This document shows, piece by piece, positions 1 through 5,596 of a stretch of DNA of 7,136 nucleotides. The stretch is from an uncultured Lachnospiraceae bacterium. Its GTDB lineage: Bacteria > Bacillota > Clostridia > Lachnospirales > Lachnospiraceae. A program made the translations under genes and the position numbers. Where the stretch lies: NCBI GenBank assembly GCA_946623295.1, contig CAMOQY010000071.1, forward strand, positions 1-7,136, written 5' to 3'. A model generated the notes under the pieces. It was not told the DNA's origin and searched no databases. It saw only the letters and a list, made by a program, of their open reading frames with translations. Numbering within the stretch: the stretch's first letter is position 1; each line of letters opens with the position of its first letter.

Positions 1-49
1 CCTGAAACTGGCCGGGAGCAGGCTGCCCCTGAAACTGGCCGGGAGCAGG
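1..49. repeat. 27-bp tandem repeat in the linker of the zinc-ribbon gene
   Basis: A 22-bp block at 1-22 is repeated exactly at 28-49, a period of 27 bp (nine codons). The encoded unit on the minus strand is GQPAPGQFQ. The period is a multiple of three, so copy-number change would keep the frame. The array touches the window edge, so its full copy number is unknown. Confidence 0.85.
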
Positions 50-169
50 AGTCGGCTGAGGCTGAGGGGCCGGAGCAGGCGCAGGCTGCGGCGCTGCGAT
101 CGGTGAGCCGCATTTGGGACAGAATTTCGCGGGAGACGTTATTTCAGCTCCGCAGTTTGGACAGAACAT
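1..169 (-). CDS. Zinc-ribbon domain protein, N-terminal part (runs off the left edge)
   Basis: Only the first 56 codons are in the window; the rest lies beyond position 1. The start at 167-169 is fixed by a strong AAGGAGG site (177-183) seven bases upstream. The protein opens with a compact zinc-ribbon knuckle: C3-P-N-C6-G, then C17-P-K-C20-G, the two-CPxCG pattern of small bacterial zinc_ribbon proteins, which would bind one zinc ion. From about residue 25 the chain becomes a low-complexity Pro/Ala/Gln linker that passes into a nine-residue repeat with unit GQPAPGQFQ. Family members often have a short cytoplasmic zinc ribbon, a flexible linker and then membrane or other domains, but no such domain is visible here and the function is unknown. 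It follows the ABC permease gene by 76 nt on the same strand, so it could be cotranscribed with it. No clear promoter of its own was found. Confidence 0.8.
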   Translation of the reverse strand, partial: MFCPNCGAEITSPAKFCPKCGSPIAAPQPAPAPAPQPQPTPAPGQFQGQPAPGQFQ

Positions 170-245
170 CTTGTTTCCTCCTTCAGATCGATCAATAAAT
201 AAATATCACATTCCGTTTTGAAAAAGCGTTTTTTATCATGACTGT

Positions 246-1034
246 TTACGCCGCGATATCTTTTTTGAGATATTTTATATACGCGGCGGCGATGCCCGCG
301 GCGGCAAATCCGCAGCCTATGGCGACCAGTGACCAGTCGAGGGTCCCGTTGGTTACTATGTCCGCGCCGCTGCAATATGCGAATGGCGTAATGTATTTCA
401 GCGGCTCAGCGGCCTCGGCGATATTTGAGATCAGATTCATAAAATACATCAGGGCGGCGATGCCCAGACCGATGCCGAGGCTCCCTCTGCTGATGAAGGC
501 CGAGATCCCGAAGCAGATACCGCACAATTCGATCTGAAGCAGAAGGTAAGAGAGGTGCATCAGGCCGACCTCCTTCCATGGGACCTCTTCGCCGACAGCA
601 AGCATGGAGCCCGCGGAAACCAGCCAGATCATCAGATTCATTGCAAGGATCTGAATGATAAGAGCGGCGAGCTTTTCGGTAACGATGCGTGTACGGCTGA
701 CAGGATGCGTCAGCAGAAATTCAGCGGTCCGGCCTTTTTCTTCCTTGCTGAGCATGGCCGCTGCGATGAGCGAGGCAAAGAACGCTCCCCCGAGTCCCAA
801 TACGTTGCCGCACTCGATGGCATAATATCCGGTAAGAGTGCCGAAGCTGAGCCTGTCCATTCCGAAGGCTGCGGTAAATGAACCCATGGACGCGAACGTT
901 TCGCTGATCGATTCCATTTCCTTTTTCATTTCGGGGAAAAGAAATATACAGATGGCCAGCAGAAGCGCTATCACACCTGTCCATATCAGGAGGGCCGTTT
1001 TCCCGCGGCGAAGTTCGTGGCGAAGGATCGTCAT
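246..1034 (-). CDS. ABC-2-type transporter permease
   Basis: This 262-residue integral membrane protein is probably the permease half of an exporter whose ATPase is encoded just upstream. About six hydrophobic segments are visible, near residues 14-33, 76-94, 122-147, 160-181, 185-205 and 234-254. Between the second and third lies a charged cytoplasmic stretch at 97-121 (KEEKGRTAEFLLTHPVSR, then K121). This resembles the coupling-helix region of ABC-2 permeases, where an E-x-G-x-[TS]-x-E-x-L-L-x-x-P-[VI]-S-R pattern is common. The start is supported by AAAGGAGG (1045-1052), inside the 3' end of the ATPase gene and ten bases before the ATG. Only 5 nt separate it from the ATPase stop, so the two are very likely translated together. 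The substrate cannot be inferred; relatives export antibiotics, peptides or lipids, or are uncharacterised. Confidence 0.88.
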   Translation of the reverse strand: MTILRHELRRGKTALLIWTGVIALLLAICIFLFPEMKKEMESISETFASMGSFTAAFGMDRLSFGTLTGYYAIECGNVLGLGGAFFASLIAAAMLSKEEKGRTAEFLLTHPVSRTRIVTEKLAALIIQILAMNLMIWLVSAGSMLAVGEEVPWKEVGLMHLSYLLLQIELCGICFGISAFISRGSLGIGLGIAALMYFMNLISNIAEAAEPLKYITPFAYCSGADIVTNGTLDWSLVAIGCGFAAAGIAAAYIKYLKKDIAA

Positions 1035-1039
1035 GGCTG

Positions 1040-1912
1040 TCAGTCCTCCTTTGTATAATAGTGCATGAATATCTCGTCCAGATCGGGATCGGAAATATTC
1101 AGGTCAGAGACGGAGCCGGCCGCGAGCCTGCAAAGGAGAGCGTCCATCGCGCCGTTGTAGAGGAAACCTGCGCCATCGCCGGACTCGTTGAGATCCCTGA
1201 TGCCTTCAAGCCCCGTCAGATCGACGGTCCCGCGGAAGCTGATACGCTTTGCGCTGGTTTTGGAAAGCTCATCTACACGGCCGCACGCGATGACACGGCC
1301 GTCCCTGATGACGGCGGCACGCGTGCAGTTGCGCTGGATCTCGTGGAGGACGTGACTGGAGATGAACACCGTCACGCCGCGGCGGCTGCGCTCGGAGAGT
1401 ATGTCAAAGAATTCCTTCTGGATGAGCGGATCGAGACCGCCTGTCGGTTCGTCCAGTATCAGAAGCTCAGGATCTGACTGCAGCGCGCAGACGATGCCGA
1501 CCTTTTTGCGGTTGCCGAACGAGAGGTCGTCGATCCTGCGGGACGGATCAAGCTGAAGCCGTTCGCACAGGACAGCGGCCGCGTCAGAGCAGTCGGCGCT
1601 GCGCAGTCCGGCGGAGAATCTGAGGATATCCCTGACCTTCATGCCGGGATAGAACAGGGTCTCTGAAGGCAGATATCCCACACGGCGCAGGATCTCCTTT
1701 TTGTCGCGGAGTATGTTCATGCCCAGCACGCTTGCGCTGCCGGAGGTGGGCGAGAGCAGTCCGAGAAGCGTCCGGATCGTGGTGGATTTGCCGGCTCCGT
1801 TCGGACCGATGAAGCCGAAGCATTCGCCTTTTTCCACGGTAAGATCAAGTCCGTCGATACCGCGGGTCCTGCCGTAGTATTTCGTCAGTTTGTCTGTTTT
1901 TACAGCTTCCAT
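1040..1912 (-). CDS. ABC transporter ATP-binding protein (ABC-2 exporter type)
   Basis: This 290-residue ATPase would power the adjacent permease at the inner face of the membrane. Visible motifs are Walker A GPNGAGKST (36-44), the signature region LSFGNRKKV (130-138), Walker B LLILDEP (150-156), the D-loop GGLDP (158-162) and the switch histidine H187 in ISSHVLHE. The LSFGN signature departs from LSGGQ, but this variant is usual in clostridial exporters of this class. The C-terminal end (DPDLDEIFMHYY) is also typical of drug- or bacteriocin-type ABC-2 ATPases. The reading frame stays open upstream to 2050, but those 46 extra codons would span the promoter and have no family similarity. I therefore place the start at the ATG at 1910-1912, which has AAAGGA (1920-1925) seven bases upstream and begins directly with the family-typical MEAVKTDKLTKYYG. 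It is the first gene of the leftward operon. Confidence 0.92.
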   Translation of the reverse strand: MEAVKTDKLTKYYGRTRGIDGLDLTVEKGECFGFIGPNGAGKSTTIRTLLGLLSPTSGSASVLGMNILRDKKEILRRVGYLPSETLFYPGMKVRDILRFSAGLRSADCSDAAAVLCERLQLDPSRRIDDLSFGNRKKVGIVCALQSDPELLILDEPTGGLDPLIQKEFFDILSERSRRGVTVFISSHVLHEIQRNCTRAAVIRDGRVIACGRVDELSKTSAKRISFRGTVDLTGLEGIRDLNESGDGAGFLYNGAMDALLCRLAAGSVSDLNISDPDLDEIFMHYYTKED

Positions 1913-1919
1913 CCGGTCG

Positions 1920-1925
1920 TCCTTT
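1920..1925 (-). promoter_or_regulatory. Ribosome binding site that decides the ABC ATPase start
   Basis: AAAGGA on the minus strand lies seven bases before the ATG at 1910-1912. It supports this start over the in-frame upstream starts of the longer open frame. Confidence 0.7.
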
Positions 1926-1978
1926 CCAGAAGGTCCTGTCACGCGCAGGTCATCCGCCTGCCGTATTTCTCTGAGTGA

Positions 1979-2007
1979 AGTATAACAGACCTTGCGGGCA
2001 AAATAAA
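1979..2007 (-). promoter_or_regulatory. Leftward extended -10 promoter for the ABC transporter operon
   Basis: On the minus strand TGTTATACT (1979-1987) forms an extended -10 element: TATACT, five of six to consensus, preceded by TGn. A weak -35, TTTATT (2002-2007), lies 17 bases upstream. Transcription would start near 1972, leaving a leader of about 60 nt before the ATPase ATG. The leader contains a small hairpin (GCAGG 1945-1949 with CCTGC 1957-1961). No other good candidate lies between the ATPase start and buk on this strand. Confidence 0.6.
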
Positions 2008-2019
2008 CAGTAAAAAGAG

Positions 2020-2036
2020 GCGGGAAGCGCGGGAAG
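2020..2036. repeat. Tandem direct repeat GCGGGAAG between the divergent promoters, possible operator
   Basis: GCGGGAAG occurs at 2020-2027 and again at 2029-2036, separated by one base. The pair sits seven bases upstream of the rightward -35 and twelve bases beyond the leftward -35. It is flanked by AAAAG (2013-2017) and CTTTT (2038-2042), which are inverted to each other. A tandem repeat here could be a regulator binding site acting on both promoters, but no regulator gene is in the window. This is inference from position and repetition only. Confidence 0.35.
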
Positions 2037-2043
2037 ACTTTTC

Positions 2044-2072
2044 TTGACAAATCATTGCCTGCATTTCATAAT
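2044..2072 (+). promoter_or_regulatory. Rightward sigma-70/SigA promoter for buk-pta
   Basis: A perfect -35 TTGACA (2044-2049), a 17-base spacer and the -10 CATAAT (2067-2072, five of six to consensus) form a near-ideal housekeeping promoter. Transcription would start near 2079, giving a leader of about 90 nt before the buk ATG. Such strength suits a constitutively expressed central fermentation operon. Confidence 0.8.
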
Positions 2073-2097
2073 TAACGCTTAAGCAAGGCTTTCAGCC

Positions 2098-2153
2098 GCG
2101 GACGCGGGTCCGTCGTCCGGGCGGGAGATGCCCTGCGCCGTGCCGCGGGCGGC
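2098..2153 (+). other. GC-rich structured leader of the buk-pta mRNA
   Basis: The buk leader is strikingly GC-rich between the AT-rich promoter and the ribosome binding site. It can form a short hairpin CGGAC/GTCCG with loop GCGG (2099-2112), and a second, GCCG/CGGC with loop CGGG (2142-2153), ending just before AAAAGGAG (2156-2163). Neither is followed by a T tract and there is no recognisable riboswitch core. The structures may only affect mRNA stability or ribosome access. Confidence 0.3.
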
Positions 2154-2168
2154 AGAAAAGGAGATAAA

Positions 2169-3284
2169 ATGACAGAGAGATCCTTTTTGATCTTAGTGAT
2201 AAACCCGGGTTCGACCTCCACAAAGGTGAGCCTGTTTTCAAATGAAAAGCTCGTATTTGAGAGGAGCCTGTTCCATGACGCGCCGGAGCTTCTGAAGTAT
2301 CCGCACGTAAACGACCAGATGCCTTTCCGTGCGGGCGTGATACTGGACATGCTAAAGGCCGAGGGCGTAGCTCCGGAGGATATCGACGTCTTCGTCGGAA
2401 GAGGAGGCAGCGCGTATTCGCAGCCGGGCGGAGTAACGGTCATAGATGAGCGCCTGTACGAGGATACCGTAAAGGCTGTCGGGGGAAGCGAACACCCTGC
2501 AAAGCTCGGCGTCATGCTGGCGCGTGAGTTTGCGGTCCGCTTTCACAAGCAGGCGTACACGCTCGATCCGACAAATACGGACGAATACTGCGAGCTTGCC
2601 AGGCTCACGGGTATCAAGGGGCTGTACCGCGTCTCGCACTCGCATGTGCTGAACCAGAAGGCGGTAGCGCGTTTTCACGCCGCGTCCATGGGAAAACGCT
2701 ACGAGGACTGTAATTTTATCGTGGCGCATATCGACGGCGGCATCACTGTCAGCGCGCATGAAAAGGGCCGGATGATCGACGGCAATATGGGCGCGGACGG
2801 AGAGGGTGCATTCACTCCGACCAGGATCGGAAGCGTACCCATCCTGCAGCTGCTCGATTACATAGAGGCGCATTCCACAGACGAGGTAAGGCTCATGTGC
2901 GCGCGTTCGGGCGGATTCGTGAGTCTGTTCGGAACGGCTGATTCCGACGCGATCCATGCAAAGGTCGAAGCGGGCGATCCGAAGGCTGTCCTGGTCTGGC
3001 AGACCATGATATATCAGATCGCCAAGATGATAGGAGAGATGGCAGCGGTCCTCTGCGGCAGGGTCGACGGTATCCTGCTGACCGGCGGGCTTATGCGTTT
3101 TGACGATATCCGCGCCGGGCTGGAAAAGCGCTGCGGATTTATCGCTCCTGTGAGCGTCTATCCCGGCGAGATGGAGCAGGAGGCGCTGGCGCTTCCGGTC
3201 CTTGCGGTCCTCCGGGGCGAGGGCGAGGCAGCTGTATACAGCGGAAAGCCTGTCTGGGACGGCTTTGAGGGAATGGATCTGTAA
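2169..3284 (+). CDS. buk: Butyrate kinase family (short- or branched-chain acyl kinase)
   Basis: The enzyme (family EC 2.7.2.7) transfers phosphate from an acyl-phosphate to ADP, giving ATP and a free acid, the last step of acid-forming fermentation. The 371-residue cytoplasmic protein belongs to the acetokinase/ASKHA superfamily. It begins with the phosphate-binding motif VINPGSTSTKVSLF (10-23), has the family-type VGRGG (76-80) and AHIDGG (186-191), the segment GNMGADGEGAFTPTRIGS (205-222) and a C-terminal LLTGGL (303-308). It is close to the usual butyrate kinase length (about 355-360) and shorter than acetate kinase (about 400); the NPGSTSTK and GEGAFTPTR forms also favour Buk over AckA. 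AAGGAG (2158-2163) lies five bases before the ATG. It is first in an operon with pta, 38 nt downstream, under the promoter at 2044-2072. The true acyl chain (butyrate, isobutyrate, isovalerate or other) cannot be read from sequence; the neighbouring oxidoreductase suggests branched chains. Confidence 0.9.
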   Translation: MTERSFLILVINPGSTSTKVSLFSNEKLVFERSLFHDAPELLKYPHVNDQMPFRAGVILDMLKAEGVAPEDIDVFVGRGGSAYSQPGGVTVIDERLYEDTVKAVGGSEHPAKLGVMLAREFAVRFHKQAYTLDPTNTDEYCELARLTGIKGLYRVSHSHVLNQKAVARFHAASMGKRYEDCNFIVAHIDGGITVSAHEKGRMIDGNMGADGEGAFTPTRIGSVPILQLLDYIEAHSTDEVRLMCARSGGFVSLFGTADSDAIHAKVEAGDPKAVLVWQTMIYQIAKMIGEMAAVLCGRVDGILLTGGLMRFDDIRAGLEKRCGFIAPVSVYPGEMEQEALALPVLAVLRGEGEAAVYSGKPVWDGFEGMDL

Positions 3285-3322
3285 GTATTGTGCGTAGAGG
3301 CGGATCTCCGCAGGGGTATGAG

Positions 3323-4336
3323 ATGACTTTTTTGGATAAAGCAAAGGCAAAAGCGCGCAGGCAGGTCAGAACGATAGTTTTTCCGGAAGGGGATGAGAAG
3401 CGGACCGTGGCCGCCGCCGCGATCCTCCGGCGCGAAGGTCTGGCGGATCCGATCCTGATCGGCAGCGGCGAGGCTGTCGCGCGCGCCGCAAAGGAGGCCG
3501 GCGTCAGCACGGACGGGATCACTGTCATCGATCCGGAAACGAGTCCGGAGACGTCCCGCTACGCGCAGGAACTCTTTGAGCTGAGAAAGGCAAAGGGCAT
3601 GACGCCTCAGGAAGCTGACACGCTCTCCCGCGATCCCATGTACTTTGGCGTAATGATGGTCAGGCTCGGAGATGCGGACGGTCTGGTATCGGGAGCGGTG
3701 CACACGACCGGTCAGATGCTTCGCCCGGCTCTTCAGATCATCGGTCCAAAGCCCGGGGTCTCTGTCGTTTCGTCATGCTTTATGATGATCCTGCCCGATG
3801 AGTCGATAGGAGAAAACGGACTTCTGCTCTACTCGGACGGCGTCGTTAATCCCTGTCCGAGCGCTGAGCAGCTCGCCGAGATCGCTCTGACGAGCGCGGA
3901 TACGGCGCGGGCAGTCTGCGGCATAGAAGAGCCGAGGGTCGCCCTTCTTTCCTTCTCTACAAAAAACAGTGCCAGTCATGAACTGGTTTCGAAGGTGCAG
4001 GAGGCTGCGGCGATCGCAAAAGAAAAAGCGCCGGAACTGAAACTCGACGGAGAGCTTCAGTTCGACGCTGCTATAGTGCCGGAGGTAGGTGCCGTAAAAG
4101 CACCCGGCAGCCCGGTCGCGGGCCGTGCCAATGTACTTATCTTCCCGGATCTCCAGTCCGGAAACATAGGCTATAAGATCACTCAGCGGCTGGGACACGC
4201 CCAGGCCTTCGCTATCCTGCAGGGTCTTGCGAAGCCATGCAACGATCTCTCGCGCGGCTGCAGTGTGGAAGACATAGTGAATACCGCGGTCATGACCGCC
4301 GCTCAGGTCACTGATACTGATATCCGATCCCGATAG
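3323..4336 (+). CDS. pta: Phosphate acetyltransferase (phosphotransacetylase family)
   Basis: The enzyme (family EC 2.3.1.8) exchanges CoA for phosphate on an acyl-CoA, giving the acyl-phosphate used by the kinase upstream. The 337-residue protein is the short clostridial Pta type without the N-terminal regulatory domains of enteric Pta. Diagnostic segments are IVFPEGDEKRT (18-28), DGLVSGAVHTTG (119-130), the central SSCFMM (150-155), and the conserved C-terminal block running from GELQFDAAIVPEVG (243-256) through APGSPVAGRANVLIFPDL (260-277) and SGNIGYK (279-285) to KPCNDLSRGC (304-313). An in-frame GTG at 3290 would add 11 residues, but it has no ribosome binding site and the addition is unlike the family. 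I chose the ATG at 3323, with AGGGG at 3312-3316. The last nine residues (VTDTDIRSR) extend past the usual family end and are encoded in the overlap with the opposing gamma-subunit gene. Its pairing with buk, rather than a Ptb-type partner, is unusual. Confidence 0.92.
   Translation: MTFLDKAKAKARRQVRTIVFPEGDEKRTVAAAAILRREGLADPILIGSGEAVARAAKEAGVSTDGITVIDPETSPETSRYAQELFELRKAKGMTPQEADTLSRDPMYFGVMMVRLGDADGLVSGAVHTTGQMLRPALQIIGPKPGVSVVSSCFMMILPDESIGENGLLLYSDGVVNPCPSAEQLAEIALTSADTARAVCGIEEPRVALLSFSTKNSASHELVSKVQEAAAIAKEKAPELKLDGELQFDAAIVPEVGAVKAPGSPVAGRANVLIFPDLQSGNIGYKITQRLGHAQAFAILQGLAKPCNDLSRGCSVEDIVNTAVMTAAQVTDTDIRSR
4308..4336. other. 29-bp convergent coding overlap between pta and the gamma-subunit gene
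   Basis: The pta stop TAG is at 4334-4336 on the plus strand. The gamma-subunit stop TGA is at 4308-4310 on the minus strand. The two genes therefore overlap tail to tail for 29 bp, with no untranslated spacer and no visible terminator hairpin with a T tract on either side. Transcripts from either operon must read into the other gene's antisense strand. Confidence 0.85.
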
Positions 4337-4841
4337 CCTTCATATTCACGTCGAAGAGATCGGCGTGCTTCGCGCTGACTACCGTCCGGACGGCCTGTTC
4401 TATGCCGTCGTACGGCAGGAAGTCGCATTCTTTCATCATTTTTCCGACAATGATCATATTTGCGAGAGTGGCGATGCCGTTCTCGTGCGCCAGCTGCGTG
4501 GCGGGGATATAGATGACCCGCACGTCGGTGCGCTTTACTTTACGCCCGATCAGGGAGGAGTCGACAAAGATCGTGCCTCCTGATACGACTTCATCCTCGT
4601 ATTTGTCGAGCGAGGGAAGATTCATCGCAACGAGCACGTCGGGGTGGTTTACGATCGGAGAGCCGATCGGATCGTCGGAGAGAACCACCGAACAGTTGGC
4701 AGTGCCTCCGCGCATCTCGGGTCCGTATGAGGGCAGCCAGCTCAGATGTCTGCCTTCAAGCATTCCCATGTTTGCCAGAAATTTGCCTGCGAACAGGATA
4801 CCCTGTCCGCCGAAGCCTGCGATCAGGATCCCGGTAGTCAT
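4308..4841 (-). CDS. vorC/korC: 2-oxoacid:ferredoxin oxidoreductase, gamma subunit
   Basis: This 177-residue subunit completes the four-subunit oxidoreductase with the beta, alpha and ferredoxin subunits encoded upstream. It shows the pyruvate ferredoxin/flavodoxin oxidoreductase gamma-domain pattern: IAGFGGQG (7-14), then PSYGPEMRGGTANCSV (37-52) and HPDVLVAMN (67-75). The length is normal for a separate gamma subunit (about 180). The start is the ATG at 4839-4841, which overlaps the beta stop as ATGA, so translation is probably coupled. AAAGGAGG (4852-4859) lies ten bases upstream within the beta gene. The longer open frame to 4922 is not used because it only reads back through the beta coding sequence. 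It is the last gene of the operon, and its final 29 bases overlap the 3' end of pta on the other strand. Substrate assignment (2-oxoisovalerate, 2-oxoglutarate or other) is uncertain. Confidence 0.92.
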   Translation of the reverse strand: MTTGILIAGFGGQGILFAGKFLANMGMLEGRHLSWLPSYGPEMRGGTANCSVVLSDDPIGSPIVNHPDVLVAMNLPSLDKYEDEVVSGGTIFVDSSLIGRKVKRTDVRVIYIPATQLAHENGIATLANMIIVGKMMKECDFLPYDGIEQAVRTVVSAKHADLFDVNMKAIGIGYQYQ

Positions 4842-5596
4842 CTTTCGCCCGCCTCCTTTCCTTCGCTCTTGTCCTTGAAAATCCCGAGCGGATAATAAGG
4901 GATCATTTTCTCGTCGATCCACTTGAGCGCATTCTGCGGTGTCATTCCCCAGTTGGTGGGACAGGCGGAGATCACTTCTACAAGCGAGAAGCCCTTGCCT
5001 TCGATCTGGTTTTCAAACGCCTTCTGAATGATCTTCTTCGCGTTTTTGACGTTCTTCACGTTATTGACGGCCACGCGGGCGATGAACTCGGGACCGTCCA
5101 GAGCGGAGAGAAGCTCGGCGACCTTTACCGGATATCCCGCAGTCTTCACGTCGCGTCCGTAAGGGGACGTCTGCGTGATCTGCCCGGGGAGTGATGTCGG
5201 CGCCATCTGTCCGCCTGTCATACCGTAGATCGCGTTGTTGACGAAGATCACGGTGATATTTTCGTTGCGCGTCGCAGCGTGTACTGTCTCAGCCATGCCG
5301 ATCGAGGCCAGGTCGCCGTCGCCCTGATAGGTAAAGACGATGTTCTCCGGGAGACTGCGCTTGATGCCCGTCGCGACGGCGGGAGCGCGTCCGTGGGCTG
5401 CCTCGACCATGTCGCAGGCAAAGTAATTATATGCCATGACGGCACAGCCGACGGGGGCGATTCCTATCGTCCTGCCCTCGATCCCGAGAGTGTCGATGGC
5501 CTCCGCCACGAGCCTGTGAATGATCCCGTGGGTGCAGCCGGGGCAGTAATGCAGCTCGGCATCTGTAAGGCTTTTGGGTTTTTCAAAGACGATCAT
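4838..5596 (-). CDS. vorA/korB: 2-oxoacid:ferredoxin oxidoreductase, beta subunit (thiamine-diphosphate binding)
   Basis: This 252-residue subunit carries the thiamine-diphosphate site at which the 2-oxoacid is decarboxylated. The ThDP/Mg motif is visible as GDGDLASIG (92-100) followed by the paired asparagines of VNNAIYGMTGGQ (119-130). The N-terminal HYCPGCTHG (16-24) and the CPTNWGMTP segment (212-220) are typical of beta subunits of the KorB/VorA type. G50 and C51 of APVGCA also fit. The length is normal for the separate-subunit enzyme. A near-perfect GGAGGTGA (5603-5610) lies inside the 3' end of the alpha gene, and the ATG (5594-5596) overlaps the alpha stop as ATGA. It in turn overlaps the gamma start in the same way. 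These overlaps fit coordinated production of complex subunits. Clostridial homologues are annotated as 2-oxoisovalerate or 2-oxoglutarate oxidoreductases, and sequence reading alone does not separate these. Confidence 0.93.
   Translation of the reverse strand: MIVFEKPKSLTDAELHYCPGCTHGIIHRLVAEAIDTLGIEGRTIGIAPVGCAVMAYNYFACDMVEAAHGRAPAVATGIKRSLPENIVFTYQGDGDLASIGMAETVHAATRNENITVIFVNNAIYGMTGGQMAPTSLPGQITQTSPYGRDVKTAGYPVKVAELLSALDGPEFIARVAVNNVKNVKNAKKIIQKAFENQIEGKGFSLVEVISACPTNWGMTPQNALKWIDEKMIPYYPLGIFKDKSEGKEAGER

Noticed and set aside
1..49. CRISPR array or mobile-element end at the left edge
   Set aside because: The two repeat copies are adjacent in-frame coding units of nine codons without spacers; no palindromic repeat or transposase is present.
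196..224. Possible promoter for the zinc-ribbon gene (TTTTCA, 17 nt, TATTTA on the minus strand)
   Set aside because: The -10 matches only three of six positions in an AT-rich stretch where such matches occur by chance.
221..234. AAAAA-GCG-TTTTTT palindrome after the permease gene, as a terminator
   Set aside because: The stem is only A-T pairs with a three-base loop, and there is no separate GC stem followed by a T tract.
1913..2050. N-terminal extension of the ABC ATPase by 46 codons (start at 2050)
   Set aside because: It runs through the leftward promoter, has no family similarity, and the ATG at 1912 has its own ribosome binding site and begins with the typical ATPase N-terminus.
2072..2515. 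147-codon minus-strand frame across the buk leader and 5' end
   Set aside because: It crosses the rightward promoter and leader and encodes low-complexity Pro/Ser sequence antisense to Buk.
3290..3322. GTG start for pta adding 11 residues
   Set aside because: No ribosome binding site precedes it and the family begins near MTFLDKAK; the ATG at 3323 has AGGGG six bases upstream.
2352..3350. Long 332-codon open frame antisense to buk
   Set aside because: It lies wholly opposite a well-supported gene in GC-rich DNA, has no recognisable domain and a composition rich in Arg, His and Ser as expected of a shadow frame.
3158..3703. 181-codon minus-strand frame opposite the buk/pta junction
   Set aside because: It is antisense to two solid genes and shows no domain or ribosome binding site support.
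4842..4922. Upstream start for the gamma subunit
   Set aside because: The extra 27 codons only read through the end of the beta gene in another frame; the ATG at 4839-4841 overlaps the beta stop and opens with MTTGILIAGFGGQG.
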